The position numbers and the translations under genes are program-made. The notes below the pieces were generated by a model that was given only the letters and a program-made list of their open reading frames with translations, was not told where the DNA came from and did not search any database. Of a stretch of DNA of 26,236 bases, positions 7,313 to 14,470 are shown piece by piece (position 1 is the first letter of the stretch; each line of letters opens with the position of its first letter). Origin of the DNA: Ruminococcus sp. CAG:403 (GTDB lineage: Bacteria > Bacillota > Clostridia > Oscillospirales > Ruminococcaceae); contig FR899086.1 in the NCBI GenBank assembly GCA_000437255.1, forward strand, positions 37,287 to 63,522, read 5' to 3'.

Positions 7313-8605
7313 TTAAGGAATGGGAATGGTTACTTCAACCAGAAAAATAAAGTTGTTTTGTTCGGTCACCAACAAACCATCATACTTTTCAACGGTGGAA
7401 CGCAAAATGGATAGTCCAAGACCCATATGATTTTCCTTTGTAGAGCGGAATTTTTGTTTGCCCTCCGGTACAACAGAATCAAATGGATTTTCCATGTTAA
7501 TAACAAGAAAACCATTTACTTTCTGCATTACAAATAGGATATGGCGCCGGTCAGGTGCAAGCTTGGCGCAGGCTTCAATGGCGTTGTCCCAGAGGTTGGC
7601 AAATAGGGCAGTGATATCCAGATCATTCAAAAAATCCAAAGAAATATCATCTACTTTTAAGTCCACTTCGATTTGCTCTTTTTGTGCAATTTCCAGTTTT
7701 TGACTGAGTATGATGCTCAGAATGCGATTGCTGCATCGAAATCCGCAAAATAAGTCATTCATTTCATGTTCAATGAGCGAACCATATGCTGTTGCCGATT
7801 CATTGTTGATGTGTTCCAATTCTGCTAGTACAGAGAAGTGCTTTTTTAAATCATGAATGACCTTTCTGGATTGCTGATATTTTTCCTCCAGATTCTGGTA
7901 ATGCGTTAGTTGAATTTCATTTTGTTTTTGAGAGAGGGACAGCTCGTATTTGTATTGATAGGCAATGGAAATTTGTTCAATCATATAGGTGATGTAAACG
8001 TTTACAATTAGAAACCCAAATAAAATTAGCAGAATGGCAATACCATCATTGGTGCAGGAGACTTTGCTCATAAAGTGGTAAATGACAAAACATTCAAAAG
8101 TCGCCATGGAAATCAGGAAGATTAATTCCTGTTTTTGCACCACTTTCATATCATTTTTGCAAAGAAAGGCGAGCACAATTCTATACCCCAAAAACATCAC
8201 CAGGATGTTCAAGAGATTGCTGATCGCCGTAAGTTCTTCCTGCAATATGATTTCCCCGTAGCTGTCTCCCCGAATGGCAGACCAGAAAGAAAATGTAATG
8301 GCATCTGAGAAAAATAAAATCAATAAAAAAATGAGGTTATACAGCCAGAATTTTTTAAAATCTGCCCGAAATAACCATACGCTCAGTACATCCATATATA
8401 CAATGGTGTACAATAAATTGACTGGTGCAATTTGAATTTGATTCACCAAAATCATGGCAGTGACTGCACCGATATAAGCCACGCCGTACAAAATTCGACT
8501 TTGATATTTTTTCCCATATACTTTGTTGAAAAAAGAGAAAATCAATATGTTTATTACACAAGTATTGATCGATTGACTGACTTCAGATAAGAACAGCTTT
8601 AACAC
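7313..8605 (-). CDS. agrC: AgrC-like sensor histidine kinase (GHKL ATPase)
   Basis: A 430-residue membrane kinase. The N-terminal 215 residues hold about six membrane segments, as in AgrC receptors. A coiled-coil-like linker leads to the phosphoacceptor region SRKVIHDLKKH (His251), then the ATPase boxes NLWDNAIEAC (N box, about 337-346) and MGLGLSILRSTVEKYDG (G box, about 394-410). It would sense the extracellular AgrD-derived peptide and phosphorylate the neighbouring LytTR regulator. The GTG at 8605 is chosen because AAAGGTGG lies 7-8 nt upstream, the same site type as in agrD; a GTG at 8617 lies inside that site. It follows the regulator gene by 61 bp in the same direction, so the pair is probably one operon. 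Confidence 0.85.
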   Translation of the reverse strand: MLKLFLSEVSQSINTCVINILIFSFFNKVYGKKYQSRILYGVAYIGAVTAMILVNQIQIAPVNLLYTIVYMDVLSVWLFRADFKKFWLYNLIFLLILFFSDAITFSFWSAIRGDSYGEIILQEELTAISNLLNILVMFLGYRIVLAFLCKNDMKVVQKQELIFLISMATFECFVIYHFMSKVSCTNDGIAILLILFGFLIVNVYITYMIEQISIAYQYKYELSLSQKQNEIQLTHYQNLEEKYQQSRKVIHDLKKHFSVLAELEHINNESATAYGSLIEHEMNDLFCGFRCSNRILSIILSQKLEIAQKEQIEVDLKVDDISLDFLNDLDITALFANLWDNAIEACAKLAPDRRHILFVMQKVNGFLVINMENPFDSVVPEGKQKFRSTKENHMGLGLSILRSTVEKYDGLLVTEQNNFIFLVEVTIPIP

Positions 8606-8666
8606 TCTTGAAACCACCTTTGCGAGAACGATAAACTTTAAAGTTTGCTTCTAAATCACTGCTCGT

Positions 8667-9392
8667 TTATTTCCATGTATTTCGTTCCCGCAGCTGTTTA
8701 GAGAGGCAATATAGAAAATCCTTTTGTTTTCGTTGAGACAGCGGAAGCCAGGCACCGTTTTGCATGACAATGCCATTGCCTTTTTCAATGGTTTCCACGT
8801 ATTGCAGATTGGCAATGCAGGATTTATGTGTCATATAGAATTGATTTGGGTCTAATTTTGCAAAGATATCCGATAAATTTTCTTTTACAATGTATTCTTT
8901 ATAGATGGTACTGATTTGTACCGTTCGTTTTTCTAAAATGAAAAAATAGTAGATTTCGCTGATTTTTTGTATCACGATGCCCTGCTTGGTGACAAGCGGA
9001 ATTACACGGTCATCTTGATGATCCTGCGAAGAGGCAAGAAAATCACGTAAGACACGAAAAATATCATTGATATCAAATGGTTTGATGATAAAGTCAAAGG
9101 CATGTACTTTAAATGCCTGGTTTTGAAAATCGGCATAGCTGGTTACATAGACAATCGGAACGACACGATTCTTTCGACGAATGCGTTCCGCTGTTTCGAT
9201 TCCATTGACGAGTTTCATTTCGACATCTAAAAAGATAAAGTCAAATTTTTTATGGGCTTGCAGCAAAGCAGCACCATCTGAAAAAGTATGAACATGAAAT
9301 TGTACTTCATCATGTACTTCAAAAGATGCGATAAACTGTCTGATTTGTTCTGTGACGCTTGGATCGTCGTCACAGATGGCAAGTTCTAACAT
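8667..9392 (-). CDS. agrA: AgrA-like response regulator (receiver plus LytTR DNA-binding domain)
   Basis: A 241-residue regulator. The receiver domain (1-120) has the acidic cluster DDD (8-10), phosphoacceptor Asp56 in FIFLDVEM, the switch Thr in VYVTSYAD and Lys in FIIKPF. The LytTR domain (about 135-235) contains EIYYFFILEKRT, FYMTHKSCIANLQYVETIEKG and LPLSQRKQKDF. It should bind the direct repeats upstream of agrB and agrD. The ATG at 9392 follows AGAGGA with 7-nt spacing; a GTG at 9410 would overlap that site. A TATAAT (minus strand, about 30 bp upstream of the open frame) with a weak TTTACT -35 gives it its own promoter, separate from agrB. Gene order regulator-kinase is reversed relative to classical agrBDCA. 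Confidence 0.88.
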   Translation of the reverse strand: MLELAICDDDPSVTEQIRQFIASFEVHDEVQFHVHTFSDGAALLQAHKKFDFIFLDVEMKLVNGIETAERIRRKNRVVPIVYVTSYADFQNQAFKVHAFDFIIKPFDINDIFRVLRDFLASSQDHQDDRVIPLVTKQGIVIQKISEIYYFFILEKRTVQISTIYKEYIVKENLSDIFAKLDPNQFYMTHKSCIANLQYVETIEKGNGIVMQNGAWLPLSQRKQKDFLYCLSKQLRERNTWK

Positions 9393-9560
9393 ACAACGTC
9401 CTCTATTCACTATAAATTCATAAAGTAAATCCTTTATTTTTTATTATATCCTATTATTCTTGAAAAGTAAATAATTTATATGCAATTTCTACGTTTTCCC
9501 TATAAGAATCACATAACTTGACAAAAATATCTTCTGCAATTCGTAGAAATTTGTCGTATT

Positions 9561-9601
9561 TTGTAAAAAGCAGCTTAAAATCAAGCGATTCTAAGCTGCT
9601 T
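9561..9601 (-). terminator. Intrinsic terminator after agrB
   Basis: On the minus strand AAGCAGCTTA (9601-9592) pairs with TAAGCTGCTT (9577-9568), followed by a run of U (to 9565). It separates agrB from the agrA-agrC unit. Confidence 0.8.
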
Positions 9602-9647
9602 CCCGTTCGGAATATGGATTGTTTTTCAGGGATTTGCGTGCTGTCAT
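9591..9647 (-). CDS. Possible 18-residue peptide coupled to agrB
   Basis: The agrB stop overlaps an ATG (ATGA, 9647-9644) that opens a short frame, MTARKSLKNNPYSEREAA, ending at 9591 inside the terminator stem. Position and 4-nt overlap are where agrD normally sits, but the peptide has no Cys-ring core and no QPK-P tail, so it is not an autoinducer. It could be a decayed agrD, a coupled regulatory peptide or chance. Confidence 0.25.
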   Translation of the reverse strand: MTARKSLKNNPYSEREAA

Positions 9648-10234
9648 GTTGCATGTTTTTTTCGCATTTGCTTGAGCCGTTCTGCACTTAAAAGAATACC
9701 TGTGGTGGAAATGGATAGCATAGCTGCACATGTGCCAGTATGCAGAGCAAGTACATATAAAATCAAGACAAAGCCACATTCAATCAGCAGCATGCAGCGG
9801 GTTCTTTTTTTGAAAAGCTGCTGTTCGGAGGCATCCAGGCGCTTATTTTCCGTATCAATAGGCGCCAGCATCCAGATACATCCAGCAGAAAGTAGCGCCA
9901 GAAGCAGCAGCGGATAGAGTACCATTGGATGATCCGCGGACCACTTGATGATGCTAAGTACCAGAAGGGTGGTCAGCATGGATTGGATCAGGCATTGCTT
10001 GCGTGTATCGGCATGATAGCCGCCGGCAAAGGAACGCAGGGGAACAAAAAATGCCATGAATAAAAAGCATGCCCAAAAACAGCCGATTAGAAGCCCCAAT
10101 GCCAGTGTAGCCAGGAAAAAAATACTTTTTAACAGTAAAATTTCCAATCCATATCGTACAATTTCTGCTTGTTCGGAATCCAATTCTTCCTCTTTCGAAA
10201 GAAATACCATGATTTTGTTTAATATTTTTTCCAT
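9644..10234 (-). CDS. agrB: AgrB-like accessory gene regulator, autoinducer-processing membrane protease
   Basis: A 196-residue membrane protein with about five to six membrane segments. The catalytic region reads PLRSFAGGYHADTRKQC: His74 and Cys81 are seven residues apart, as the catalytic His77/Cys84 of Staphylococcus AgrB. It should cut AgrD after the ring residue and form the thiolactone. The ATG follows AAAAGGAG with 7-nt spacing. It has a strong promoter with upstream direct repeats and is closed by its own terminator, so it is transcribed apart from the other agr genes. Its substrate AgrD is encoded about 2.5 kb away at 6987-7139. No canonical agrD lies directly downstream. Confidence 0.92.
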   Translation of the reverse strand: MEKILNKIMVFLSKEEELDSEQAEIVRYGLEILLLKSIFFLATLALGLLIGCFWACFLFMAFFVPLRSFAGGYHADTRKQCLIQSMLTTLLVLSIIKWSADHPMVLYPLLLLALLSAGCIWMLAPIDTENKRLDASEQQLFKKRTRCMLLIECGFVLILYVLALHTGTCAAMLSISTTGILLSAERLKQMRKKHAT

Positions 10235-10273
10235 ATTTGTACTCCTTTTTTGAATTCTATGTGAATATATTTT

Positions 10274-10301
10274 AGTATAACAGGCTTTGACAAAAAGTCA
10301 A
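10274..10301 (-). promoter_or_regulatory. agrB promoter
   Basis: The minus strand has TTGACT (10301-10296) and TATACT (10279-10274) with a 16-bp spacer, about 40 bp upstream of the agrB start. Confidence 0.75.
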
Positions 10302-10305
10302 TGCA

Positions 10306-10340
10306 ATCGCCTTGAATGCACAAATATCGCCCTGAATGCA
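10306..10340 (-). promoter_or_regulatory. Direct repeats upstream of agrB: likely LytTR response-regulator site
   Basis: On the minus strand TGCATTCAGGGCGAT (10340-10326) and TGCATTCAAGGCGAT (10320-10306) differ at one base and begin 20 bp apart. The second begins 19 bp before the agrB -35 box. They also lie 36 bp upstream of the -35 of divergent iorA. Confidence 0.75.
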
Positions 10341-10376
10341 GGAAAATTGGGTTTTATGGAAGAATGGTGGGAAGGA

Positions 10377-10405
10377 TTGCAATTTAAAAAGGAATGTGCT
10401 ATAAT
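10377..10405 (+). promoter_or_regulatory. Promoter of the iorA-iorB-paaK operon
   Basis: TTGCAA (10377-10382) and TATAAT (10400-10405) are separated by 17 bp, giving a leader of about 35 nt before iorA. Confidence 0.8.
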
Positions 10406-10447
10406 AAAACAGAAAAATACGGTTTAGGCAGAAGGAGAGCCATAAAA

Positions 10448-12244
10448 ATGAAAAAAGAATATATCATGGGGAACAGTGCCATTGCACTGGGCGCTCTGGC
10501 AGCTGGTTTGAATCTTGCTGCTGGTTATCCCGGAACGCCTTCCTCTGAGATTATGGAAACGCTGGAACGCTATCCGCATGGAGAGGTTCATCTGGAATGG
10601 TCAGTCAATGAAAAAGCAGCGTTAGAAGTAGCTGCCAGTGCAGCCTATGCAGGTGCACGTACCATGGTCACTATGAAGCAGGTTGGGTTAAATGTTGCTT
10701 CGGATCCTCTGATGTCGCTGGCATATGTTGGTGTAAAAGGCGGCATGGTTGTCGTTGTGGCAGACGATCCCGGGCCAATTTCTTCCCAGACGGAACAAGA
10801 CACCAGAATGTTTGCACAGTTTTGCAGAATTCCGGTTTTCGATCCTTCTTCTCCAGAAGAAGCGTATCAGATGATTCAGGATGCATTCGTCTGTTCCGAG
10901 CAATACGGAACACCTGTTTTGTTTCGTCCCACTACTCGAATTTGCCATGCCTATGCTTCTGTAGAAGTAGAAGAGCACCCTGTTCCCAAGCAGTATGATG
11001 GATTTGAAAAGGATTCCAGCCGGTGGGTTATTTTCCCACGGCTTTCTTATCAAAATCACATTCAGATCGAACAGCGCAATCCGAAAATCGGGGAGGCATT
11101 TTCTCAATATGCAGGCAACTTTGCCTATGGTTCCGGAACAAAAGCAGTCTTTACATCTGGTGTCAGCTATGCTTATGTCAAAGAGTATTTGCAGGATCGG
11201 GAAGACGTTCGAGTTTGCCGCATTGCAACTCCATATCCATTTCCGGAACAGCTGGCTTGTTCTGTTTTGGATGAAGTGGAGGAAGTACTCTGCATTGAAG
11301 AATTGAGTCCCTTTTTGGAAGAAACCTTGCAGCGTTTAGTAGGAAAGCATCATTTGTCGGTTCGCATTTTGGGAAAACAAACGGGACATGGTGCATTGGC
11401 TGGCGAAAATACTGCGGATTCCGTTGCAGCACTGCTTGGTGCATTTTTAGGAGATGCGCCGCAGGAGACCGGAATGGATTGTTCCGATCTGCCGGCACTT
11501 CCAATTCGTCCGCCGGTTCTTTGCGCAGGATGTCCGCATCGTGCCTCCTTCTATGCCGTAAAGCGTGCACTTGGAACGAGAAAAGGCTATTTTTGTGGAG
11601 ATATCGGTTGCTATACCTTGGGCAATGCAATGCCTTTGGATATGGTAGACACTTGTCTTTGCATGGGAGCCGGCATTACGATGGCGCAGGGATTCCACTG
11701 GACGGATCCAGATGCAGTTCAGTTTGCATTTGTTGGAGACTCCACGTTCTTTGCCTCCGGAATGACAGGCGTTGTCAATGCCGTTTACAACGAAGCCAAT
11801 ATGATTCTCTGTGTGCTGGATAATTCCACCACCGCTATGACCGGCCATCAGCCGCACCCTGGAACGGGCAGAACCTTAATGGGAGATCTTGTAGAAAAAG
11901 TATCCATTCAAAAAGTACTGGAAGGAATGGGTGTAAAAACCATTCGGACTGTCAATCCGTTTGATCTGGAGCAGTCTATTCAAATCATACAGGAATGTAT
12001 GGAGCTGCCCGGCGTAAAAGCGATTCTGTTCTGTGCACCTTGTATTGCACTGTGTAAGCCAGCAGGAAAAATGAAGATTTCTGATCGCTGTATACAATGT
12101 AAGAAATGCATTCGGGAAATCGGATGTCCTGCTATTGCAATACAAAATGGCGCTGTTCAGATTGACAGCAGTCTCTGTACGGGCTGTGGCTTGTGCAGCA
12201 AGGTGTGTCCCATTTCTGCGATTGGAGGGAACGAGCATGAATAA
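10448..12244 (+). CDS. iorA: Indolepyruvate:ferredoxin oxidoreductase, alpha subunit
   Basis: A 598-residue subunit that oxidatively decarboxylates aryl-pyruvates (from Trp, Phe, Tyr) to aryl-acetyl-CoA, reducing ferredoxin. The N-terminal pyruvate-ferredoxin-oxidoreductase fold starts GNSAIALGALAAGLNLAAGYPGTPSSE. The thiamine-diphosphate domain shows CAGCPHRASFY, GDIGCYTLG and VGDSTFFASGMTGVVNA (GDS to N motif). The C-terminus (from about 546) binds two [4Fe-4S] clusters: CIQCKKCIREIGCP and CTGCGLCSKVCP. The ATG at 10448 follows AGAAGGAG; an upstream in-frame ATG lies between promoter and this site. It overlaps iorB by 8 bp and starts the operon iorA-iorB-paaK. Confidence 0.95.
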   Translation: MKKEYIMGNSAIALGALAAGLNLAAGYPGTPSSEIMETLERYPHGEVHLEWSVNEKAALEVAASAAYAGARTMVTMKQVGLNVASDPLMSLAYVGVKGGMVVVVADDPGPISSQTEQDTRMFAQFCRIPVFDPSSPEEAYQMIQDAFVCSEQYGTPVLFRPTTRICHAYASVEVEEHPVPKQYDGFEKDSSRWVIFPRLSYQNHIQIEQRNPKIGEAFSQYAGNFAYGSGTKAVFTSGVSYAYVKEYLQDREDVRVCRIATPYPFPEQLACSVLDEVEEVLCIEELSPFLEETLQRLVGKHHLSVRILGKQTGHGALAGENTADSVAALLGAFLGDAPQETGMDCSDLPALPIRPPVLCAGCPHRASFYAVKRALGTRKGYFCGDIGCYTLGNAMPLDMVDTCLCMGAGITMAQGFHWTDPDAVQFAFVGDSTFFASGMTGVVNAVYNEANMILCVLDNSTTAMTGHQPHPGTGRTLMGDLVEKVSIQKVLEGMGVKTIRTVNPFDLEQSIQIIQECMELPGVKAILFCAPCIALCKPAGKMKISDRCIQCKKCIREIGCPAIAIQNGAVQIDSSLCTGCGLCSKVCPISAIGGNEHE

Positions 12245-12857
12245 GGATATTTTACTCTGCGGTGTTGGTGGACAGGGAACTGTTTTGGCATCCAAACTGC
12301 TTGCATCGGCTGCAATGCGGTGTGGCTATGTTGCCCATTCTGCGGAAACCATTGGAATGGCACAGCGAGGCGGTTCGGTTACGAGCCATGTTCGAATTGG
12401 AACGGCTGCCTATTCTCCGCTGATTCCAAAAGGACATGCGGATATGATGCTGGCATTTGAACCGGCAGAAGCAGTTCGCAATCTTTCCTACATGAAGAAA
12501 GATGGAATTGTGATCGTCAACCAGCTCCCGGTAAAACCGGTTACGGAATCTCTGCGCAATACGGGATATGATGGAACAGAAATGCTTGCTTATTTGCAGA
12601 AAAAGTGTCAGCACCTTATTTCTGTTGATGCAGAAGCGCTTTGTCGTGCTTTTGGTACCACCCGGGTCTTTAATGTAGCGATTCTTGGAATTGCAGTTGG
12701 AACAGGTGCCCTCGGCTTGTCGGCAGAATCTGTTTTAGAAGAAATTCAAACACGGATTCCGGAAAAATATAGAATTTTGAATCAAAACGCTTTCCAGAGC
12801 GGAAAGCAGATTGGAGAAGATCATGCAACTCAATTCAGTGCAAATGCAGCAGGTTAA
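12237..12857 (+). CDS. iorB: Indolepyruvate:ferredoxin oxidoreductase, beta subunit
   Basis: A 206-residue partner of IorA with the gamma-domain fold of 2-oxoacid:ferredoxin oxidoreductases, beginning MNKDILLCGVGGQGTVLASKLL and continuing AETIGMAQRGGSVTSHVRIG. The ATG at 12237 overlaps the end of iorA (stop 12242-12244) and is preceded by GGAGGGA, so the two are translationally coupled. Its 3' end overlaps paaK by 35 bp. Confidence 0.93.
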   Translation: MNKDILLCGVGGQGTVLASKLLASAAMRCGYVAHSAETIGMAQRGGSVTSHVRIGTAAYSPLIPKGHADMMLAFEPAEAVRNLSYMKKDGIVIVNQLPVKPVTESLRNTGYDGTEMLAYLQKKCQHLISVDAEALCRAFGTTRVFNVAILGIAVGTGALGLSAESVLEEIQTRIPEKYRILNQNAFQSGKQIGEDHATQFSANAAG

Positions 12858-14064
12858 TCATCAGATTCAGCGACTGCTTCAGACAGATAACTACTATGGA
12901 AAGAAGTATCGGGACTTAGGAATTGACGGCGTCAGCAGCCAGGCAGATTTTGAACAGCTTCCGTTTTCCAGCAAAGAAGACCTGCGCAATGCTTACCCAC
13001 TTGGTATCATGGCGGCACCGGAGGAAGAAATTGTTCGGATTCATTCTTCTTCTGGTACAACCGGAACTCCCGTTATCATTCCGTACACTGCAAAAGATGT
13101 CGATGACTGGGCCATTATGTTTGCACGGTGCTATGAAACTGCTGGCATTACCAAGAAAGACCGCATTCAGATTACACCGGGTTATGGCCTTTGGACAGCT
13201 GGAATTGGATTCCAGAATGGCTGTGAAAAATTAGGAGCTATGGCAGTTCCGATGGGTCCTGGCAATACGGAGAAGCAAATTCAAATGATGATCGATCTAA
13301 AGACTACGGTTTTGACGGCAACTTCTTCTTATGCGTTGTTGTTGGCAGAGGAAATTCAGAAGCGTGGTCTGAAAGATCAGATTTGTCTGAAAAAGGGTGT
13401 CATTGGTTCCGAACGTTGGAGCAGCAAAATGCGGAAGCGCATCCGGGAAGGTCTGGGCATTGAACTCTATGACATCTATGGATTGACAGAAATCTATGGC
13501 CCTGGAATTGGCATCAACTGCCCATATGAGACCGGTATTCACTATTGGGATGATTATGTTTATCTGGAAATCATCGATCCGGAGACCGGAAAGGTGCTTC
13601 CGGATGGGGAAGAAGGCGAGATCGTTCTGACAACGCTGGTCAAGGAAGGCGCTCCGCTGATCCGGTTCCGCACGCATGATATTTCTCGTATAATTCCAGG
13701 AGAGTGCCCTTGCGGCAGAAAACATCCCCGCATTGGAATCATCCAGGGCAGAAGCGATGACATGTTTAAAGTACGTGGCGTGAATATGTTCCCCAGTCAG
13801 GTAGAAGATATTCTACGGACAGTAGACGGCGCATCCAGTGAATACAGCATTACCATTGCACGGGATGAGGACAACAATCGAGATGTCATGATTTTGACCG
13901 TAGAGGGAGAAGGTCGTGTTAGCTTTGACGAAATGGCAAAACTAATTGTAGAGCACTTTAAGTCTCGAATTGGCATGACCCCAAAGGTTGTCATTGTTCC
14001 GATTGGCACTTTGCCGCGCAGTGAAAAGAAGACAAAACGGGTAACGGATTATCGGAACGCATAA
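12823..14064 (+). CDS. paaK: Phenylacetate-CoA ligase (AMP-forming)
   Basis: A 413-residue acyl-adenylate-forming enzyme. The phosphate loop SSSGTTGTPV lies at 75-84, YGLTEIYGPGIG near 214 is the A5 motif, and FRTHDISRIIPGECPCGRKHPR plus GRSDDMFKVRGVNMFPSQVE match PaaK. With IorAB it interconverts aryl-acetyl-CoA and free aryl-acetates with ATP formation or use, so the operon is a route from aromatic amino acids to phenylacetate, 4-hydroxyphenylacetate or indoleacetate. The ATG at 12823 follows TTGGAGAAG; it begins inside the end of iorB, which indicates coupling. Confidence 0.93.
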   Translation: MQLNSVQMQQVNHQIQRLLQTDNYYGKKYRDLGIDGVSSQADFEQLPFSSKEDLRNAYPLGIMAAPEEEIVRIHSSSGTTGTPVIIPYTAKDVDDWAIMFARCYETAGITKKDRIQITPGYGLWTAGIGFQNGCEKLGAMAVPMGPGNTEKQIQMMIDLKTTVLTATSSYALLLAEEIQKRGLKDQICLKKGVIGSERWSSKMRKRIREGLGIELYDIYGLTEIYGPGIGINCPYETGIHYWDDYVYLEIIDPETGKVLPDGEEGEIVLTTLVKEGAPLIRFRTHDISRIIPGECPCGRKHPRIGIIQGRSDDMFKVRGVNMFPSQVEDILRTVDGASSEYSITIARDEDNNRDVMILTVEGEGRVSFDEMAKLIVEHFKSRIGMTPKVVIVPIGTLPRSEKKTKRVTDYRNA

Positions 14065-14077
14065 CAGTCGCTGATTC

Positions 14078-14091
14078 GCGAGCATGCTCGC
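14078..14091. repeat. Perfect 14-bp palindrome between paaK and the HMA gene
   Basis: GCGAGCATGCTCGC reads the same on both strands. No U-tract follows, so it is a weak terminator at best or a protein-binding site. Confidence 0.5.
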
Positions 14092-14121
14092 AGGTTATCA
14101 ACATCTAGGAGGAATGAAACA

Positions 14122-14379
14122 ATGTTGCAAATTACGTTGAAAGTGGATGGCATGATGTGTGGAATGTGCGAAGCGCATGTCAATGATGCAGTGCGTGCTG
14201 CATGCAATGTGAAGAAGGTCTCCTCTTCGCATACAAAAGGAGAGACTGTAATTCTGACCGAGCAGGATATTCCGGATGACACATTAAAGGGATTGATTGA
14301 AAAGACCGGCTATCAGCTGACCGGCATCCAAAGAGCTCCTTACGAAAAGAAAGGCTTTTTTGCAAAATTTAAGAAATAG
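14122..14379 (+). CDS. Heavy-metal-associated (HMA) domain protein
   Basis: An 85-residue protein with one HMA ferredoxin-like fold. The metal site GMMCGMCEAHV has CxxC at Cys13 and Cys16, as in CopZ-like copper chaperones; EKTGYQLTGI is the expected end of the domain. A short basic tail (KKGFFAKFKK) follows. AGGAGG lies upstream of the ATG. It may be read through from paaK, 57 bp upstream, but no metal transporter is nearby, so its partner is unknown. Confidence 0.85.
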   Translation: MLQITLKVDGMMCGMCEAHVNDAVRAACNVKKVSSSHTKGETVILTEQDIPDDTLKGLIEKTGYQLTGIQRAPYEKKGFFAKFKK

Positions 14380-14418
14380 GCATTTGCAAGCATAGAGATG
14401 GCTATGGTAAATGCTGAA

Positions 14419-14470
14419 AAAACATGCGATGCCGCAGGAGATTTTCTGTAGCATCGCATGTTTTATTTTT
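14419..14470. terminator. Bidirectional terminator between the HMA gene and hydF
   Basis: AAAACATGCGATGC (14419-14432) and GCATCGCATGTTTT (14451-14464) form a 14-bp stem. T-tracts follow on the plus strand (to 14471), and an A-run at 14417-14422 gives the U-tract on the minus strand. Confidence 0.9.

Noticed and set aside
9454..9687. 77-codon minus-strand frame after agrB as a candidate agrD
   Set aside because: It has no Cys-ring core or QPK-P tail, runs through the agrB terminator and lacks a ribosome binding site.
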